A stretch of 64,000 nucleotides of DNA from contig NC_018394.1 in the NCBI RefSeq assembly GCF_000208865.1, forward strand, positions 2,669,797 through 2,733,796. The letters are read 5' to 3'. Below, in pieces: positions 60,378 through 64,000 of this stretch. The notes under the pieces are model-generated. The model searched no databases, was not told where the DNA came from, and saw only the letters and a list, made by a program, of their open reading frames with translations. Numbering within the stretch: the stretch's first letter is position 1; every line of letters begins with the position of its first letter. The translations under genes were made by a program, and so were the position numbers. Source of the stretch: Neospora caninum Liverpool. Taxonomy: Eukaryota > Apicomplexa > Conoidasida > Eucoccidiorida > Sarcocystidae.

Positions 60378-63300
60378 TTACACTGCACTTGGAAAGCTCG
60401 CCTGCGAGACAATCACCCTGATCGCCTGTGCGTCAGCTTCGGGAGGCTCGTGGACGTCCATGCAGCGCGGCGTGTTGTCACCCGTGGGAGGGGACTGCGT
60501 GTGTCTTCCGCTTTCCATCATGCGGATGACCGACGAAAACCGCCGTCGCTCCACGGGCGCTCTGCGTTCGTCCTCGGCATCCTCTCGCCTATCCCAGAGC
60601 GACGGTCGAGCCCTGAGGCCTGTGAAGCCGTGGCTGTCCTCCTGGGGTTCCCGCCGCACCATCTCGCGTCCCGTGTCGCCGCCGCCGGCCCAGCCAAAGT
60701 AATCGTCGTCGTACTTTTGTGCTGCGTCTTTCGCCTTCTCTGGATCCGCGTCGGAGCTAGTGGAGCGGGACACACGCAGGTCGGGTCCCCCCCGCGACAA
60801 CGAGCTGCTGCTCGACTCGGATCGGCTTCTGGCCCCAAAGGCGAGGACATGCCCCATGCCGGAGGGCATGCAGTTTTGCGGCCGAATGAAAAGAAAGCAC
60901 GGCCGGAAACGCGACAGCCGGAACTGCTGTTCGTCGAGAATGCGCAGAAGCTTCTCCTTGTCTTCTTCCAGCACGAGACCTTTCTGCGCTGTGTCCTTCA
61001 CCAGCTGAACATAGCAAACACGGAGACACATCCAGGAACTTCCCCAAATCGCCTCCGCCCCGCAAGCGACACAGGCAATGTGCCACGAATGCCGAGAGAA
61101 ACGGGTTCATACTGGGTCCGCCAGAGCAAGGCCAACGCGCACCAGACGTCTGTGTGAACCGGGCGCGGAGAACAAGGGAGGGGAGGCGCGAACACTACAG
61201 GCAGATGCTCAACCAACGAAGCACCCGCACGCGATGCAGCGACCGCATGCGGACTTCCCTAAGATACGGTTCAGGCCATGACCAAGTGCCTTGGAAGTGA
61301 AAGGCAGTCGACGAGCCGTGGAGAAGGAAAAAAACACAGGTTGACAGTCTCGACACACGTGGGTAAAAACAAGTCATCAACACGCCTACACAGCCAAGCA
61401 CGTATACATATATATAATGCATAGGGAGGCATTTCGACTTTTGCCGTGCGTGTCTCGAAACAAAACCTTCTACGTGTATTTCGTAAGGTCGAAGACAAAA
61501 ACCCGATGCCGTCGACTATTCACGCGTCGTGGATTTTTGAGATGTTACCGTGTGATTTGGTTCGTACTCCTGTCGGCGAACAGGGTTTTCGGTCACAGCC
61601 CCTGCGCAGCGCCGCCTGAGTTCCCGTTCTCTGCTCGATTCGCTCTCGCCTTTCTTTTTCGTTTCCCGTACCTTTGTCTTTAAGTTGAGCAGGAGCGTCG
61701 CCGCAATTTTGCAGATTGCGACACGGAAACTGTCTGGGTAGCAGTCGCGAATGTACAGCACGAAGCGCTTGGCGGAAAGAATCTGGCGGTTGTAGCTAGC
61801 ACTGCAGGGAGAGGGGCACGTGGAGACCAAGTACGCACATGCACATGCGATGCGGCTGGATGAAAGGGAAGCGGAGAGAAGGGTTGTTTGGAGAAGGCGA
61901 CGTGGGGACACGGAACCGATGGTGGGGAGCAAACGAACTCAGCGGAGAAGGAAAGGACACCAGCACATCCAAGCGATACAGTGCGACTGTTTGCTTCTTC
62001 CCGCAACGGCCTTCTTCGCGCGGCCCGGAACAGTCTTCCGGGAGACTTACAGCAGTTCCTCGCCCATAAGTTGTTGCATGTTTTTCCCGCCCTTTTCCAG
62101 CAACTCTTCGTGGACGTCCACGAATGCGAGGATCTGCTCCAGGTCACTCTGACACGCTCCGCTGTTGAGGAGCGATCGCATGAACGCAGACGGGATTCGC
62201 CGGCCGCAACAAAAGGGCGCCGCTCGGAGGCCGCACCAGCCCTGCTGTTGCTCTTGCATGCAGTGAAGGCGAGACTGAAGAACGCTCCACTCATACTCAA
62301 AGCCCGTGAGGGTCTGCAAAGAGCCAACGGAGAACACGACAACGACACCAGAAAGACCATTTTTTCGGCCCGGGACCATAGGCAGCCCTTCCTCTTGACA
62401 ACAGCCGCTCCTAAACAAAACGAGCGCAGCTATGCTTTCCTATTTGTTTTTCCTTCGGCGATAGGGGACGCAACCAGCTGCGCGACAGATCCCCTCCCGA
62501 GTCGGAAAGCAAACCGGAGCGAGCGGAAGACCCGGTCTACCGTTTTTTCTGCCCCCCAGCGCTTCGCGCCTCACCTGGAGAGTCCTCTTTTTCGGGCCGC
62601 GCTTGCTGCCAGCCTCTCCAGCGCCATGCTCATCCTCTTGCAGGACTTCCGCCCAGGCGCGAATCGGATTCTGTCGAACTTTTCCAACGGCGAAATCGTT
62701 GCTGAGATCCAACGAGGTGTTCAAGCTGAGCAGCGCACTTCCGCCGATGCAGTTCTTGTGGTACAGCCGGTGATACATTTCTCTGCATGCGTTGAAAATC
62801 ATCAAATACAGTTCACCCTCGCGTTCTTTTCGAAGCACCTTGCGGCGGCTGCCGCGTCGTTGCGTCGTCTGGGGAGACACCGTCCGGACGCCCCGCCCGT
62901 CTCGACGCGGCGACGACAACGAACCGCGACGCGGCGTTGCTGGGATCTGCGGAGAGCGCGGAAACGACACAAGAGAGAAGCGAGAAACGAACGCGTCTCA
63001 ATCGGGTTTCGCTCCGCCTCTCGGCATGTCACCCGCTGGCCGGGGGCTTGAAACGAACGTGCCGAGGTGTGTGTTTGGAGAAACGAAAGCAACGTAGGAA
63101 AGCGACACTCGCTTCGCCGGCTCTGTTTCTCACGCTCTTTGGCAAGCGCAGGCCAAGAGCGCTGCCCCAGTGTGCCCCAGCTGTCTCCCGCTTTAGATTT
63201 CACCTCGTCTCCGCATGCGGTCGCCCGTTGTGCACCCCCTCGTGCCCTCAGTGTTGGCTTACCTCGAAATAGCTCTCCGAGCTCCCGAGAGAAAGACTTC

Positions 63301-64000
63301 GCTTCAAATCGGCGAGTCGCTCTTCGTCGTCCACGCTCTGTCCGCCTTCGCTGCGCGTGTCTCTCCCCGCGAGAGCGCCCGAGCCCGGCGGGCTCCAGTG
63401 GCAGGCGTCGAAGTCTGTGGATTTGGATCTCTCGCGGCCTTTTTGTGCTCGCAGCACGGGCCGTCGTCCTCGAATCAGAAGTCGCCTTTCCTTCTCGCCC
63501 GCCTTGCCTCTTCGCGCCCACGCGGATCGGCGGGGCGCGGCGTCACCTGCGGAGGCGCGCCGCAAAGACAGACTGGACGCGCTTGGCTTCCGCGCCTCTA
63601 CCGCCTTCTCGCCCGGAAGCTCCAGAGGCGGGACAGGATGCGGGGCCTCCTCGCTGGCCGCCGCGTCTCCATCCGTCGCCTCAGGCGCAGATGCTTTCTC
63701 GGAGACCTGCATCGCGAGGGCGCCGCGCGGGGCGTCGAGACGACCGCTTCCGTCTTTTCCGCGGTCTGTCGCCGTTTCGTTCCGCTTTTCCATGCGCTTC
63801 GCCAGCAGCCGCAGACCACGTCGCCCCCCGTCGCCGCCCTGGTCAGGCGACGGTTCGCCGGTTGTCCCACTGACTGGAGCGTGAACCACTGACGGAGGCG
63901 TGAGGGACGTGTGACGGTACGCCTCTTCTCTCTCCTTCTCTTTCCTCTCCTTTTCACCCTTCGCAAGGCCGTCTGGAACCCCGAGGTCCCCTGGAGACGA
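60378..64000 (-). CDS. NHE1: C-terminal part of a SOS1-like Na+/H+ exchanger (NHE1-like), 5' end outside the window
   Basis: Minus-strand exons: from beyond 64000 to 63263 (open for all 246 codons present), 62946-62575, 62313-62051, 61801-61672, 61004-60378; all phases agree. No membrane segments lie in the window. The recognisable part is the long cytoplasmic region shared by SOS1-type antiporters: ELYLMIFNACREMYHRLY followed by GGSALLSLNTSLDLS; LEQILAFVDVHEELLEKG; SAKRFVLYIRDCYPDSFRV leading to KIAATLLLNLK (compare the 'AKRFL..R..FP...RV.KT' block of SOS1); and LVKDTAQKGLVLEEDKEKLL. The upstream part and the last 150 residues are charged low-complexity sequence. Such exchangers trade cytosolic H+ for Na+ at the plasma membrane. 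T. gondii NHE1 is a plasma-membrane exchanger affecting ion homeostasis and Ca2+ levels. The family call rests on the cytoplasmic domain alone and the NHE1 symbol on presumed synteny. Confidence 0.68.

Noticed and set aside
1..64000. CRISPR arrays, bacterial operons, riboswitches, rRNA genes
   Set aside because: No regularly spaced direct repeats with unique spacers, no ribosome-binding-site-led gene chains and no rRNA sequence were seen. The window is eukaryotic nuclear DNA.

Overview
The window looks like nuclear genomic DNA from a cyst-forming coccidian apicomplexan: Toxoplasma gondii or a very close relative such as Hammondia or Neospora. The evidence is an SRS (SAG1-related sequence) surface antigen gene, proteins with apicoplast-style targeting, intron-rich genes with GT-AG borders, Ser- and acid-rich low-complexity insertions, and many intronic (TA)n tracts. 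From memory and unverified, T. gondii NHE1 and FtsH1 carry neighbouring locus tags, which fits this window. All exon models below were built by hand from reading frame, splice consensus, phase and protein-family motifs.

Layout, left to right. 1-3000: nothing recognisable. 3001-5244 (+): multi-domain SRS surface protein with three nearly identical 399-bp units. 7025-14294 (-): FtsH-type membrane AAA metalloprotease (FtsH1-like), eight exons. 16345-22514 (-): RecQ-family DNA helicase, seven exons, one GC-AG intron. 25571-26647 (-): ribosomal protein eS21 (RPS21). 28412-36654 (+): phage-integrase-family tyrosine recombinase with a signal peptide/transit-like N-terminus, a SAP-like motif and a zinc ribbon, in eleven exons, several of them tiny. 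38923-47379 (-): DDX56/Dbp9-type DEAD-box RNA helicase, twelve exons, containing a 100-N assembly gap with a falsely duplicated low-quality copy of its exon 1. 48665-53797 (+): JmjC-type hydroxylase most like TYW5 of wybutosine synthesis. 54487-55352 (-): tentative unrecognised gene. 56711-57850 (+): proline-rich, probably secreted protein. 60378-64000 (-): C-terminal part of a SOS1-like Na+/H+ exchanger (NHE1-like), whose 5' part lies beyond the window.

The genes are unrelated housekeeping and parasite-specific functions, not an operon. Two (FtsH1-like and the recombinase) plausibly act in the apicoplast, two in nuclear DNA or rRNA maintenance (RecQ, DDX56), and two in translation (RPS21, TYW5-like). 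The RPS21/recombinase divergent interval carries motifs resembling the T. gondii ribosomal-protein promoter elements.

The most interesting item is the tyrosine recombinase. It is a bacteriophage/Xer-type catalytic domain encoded in a nuclear gene, apparently addressed to the plastid, where it might resolve or rearrange the apicoplast genome.
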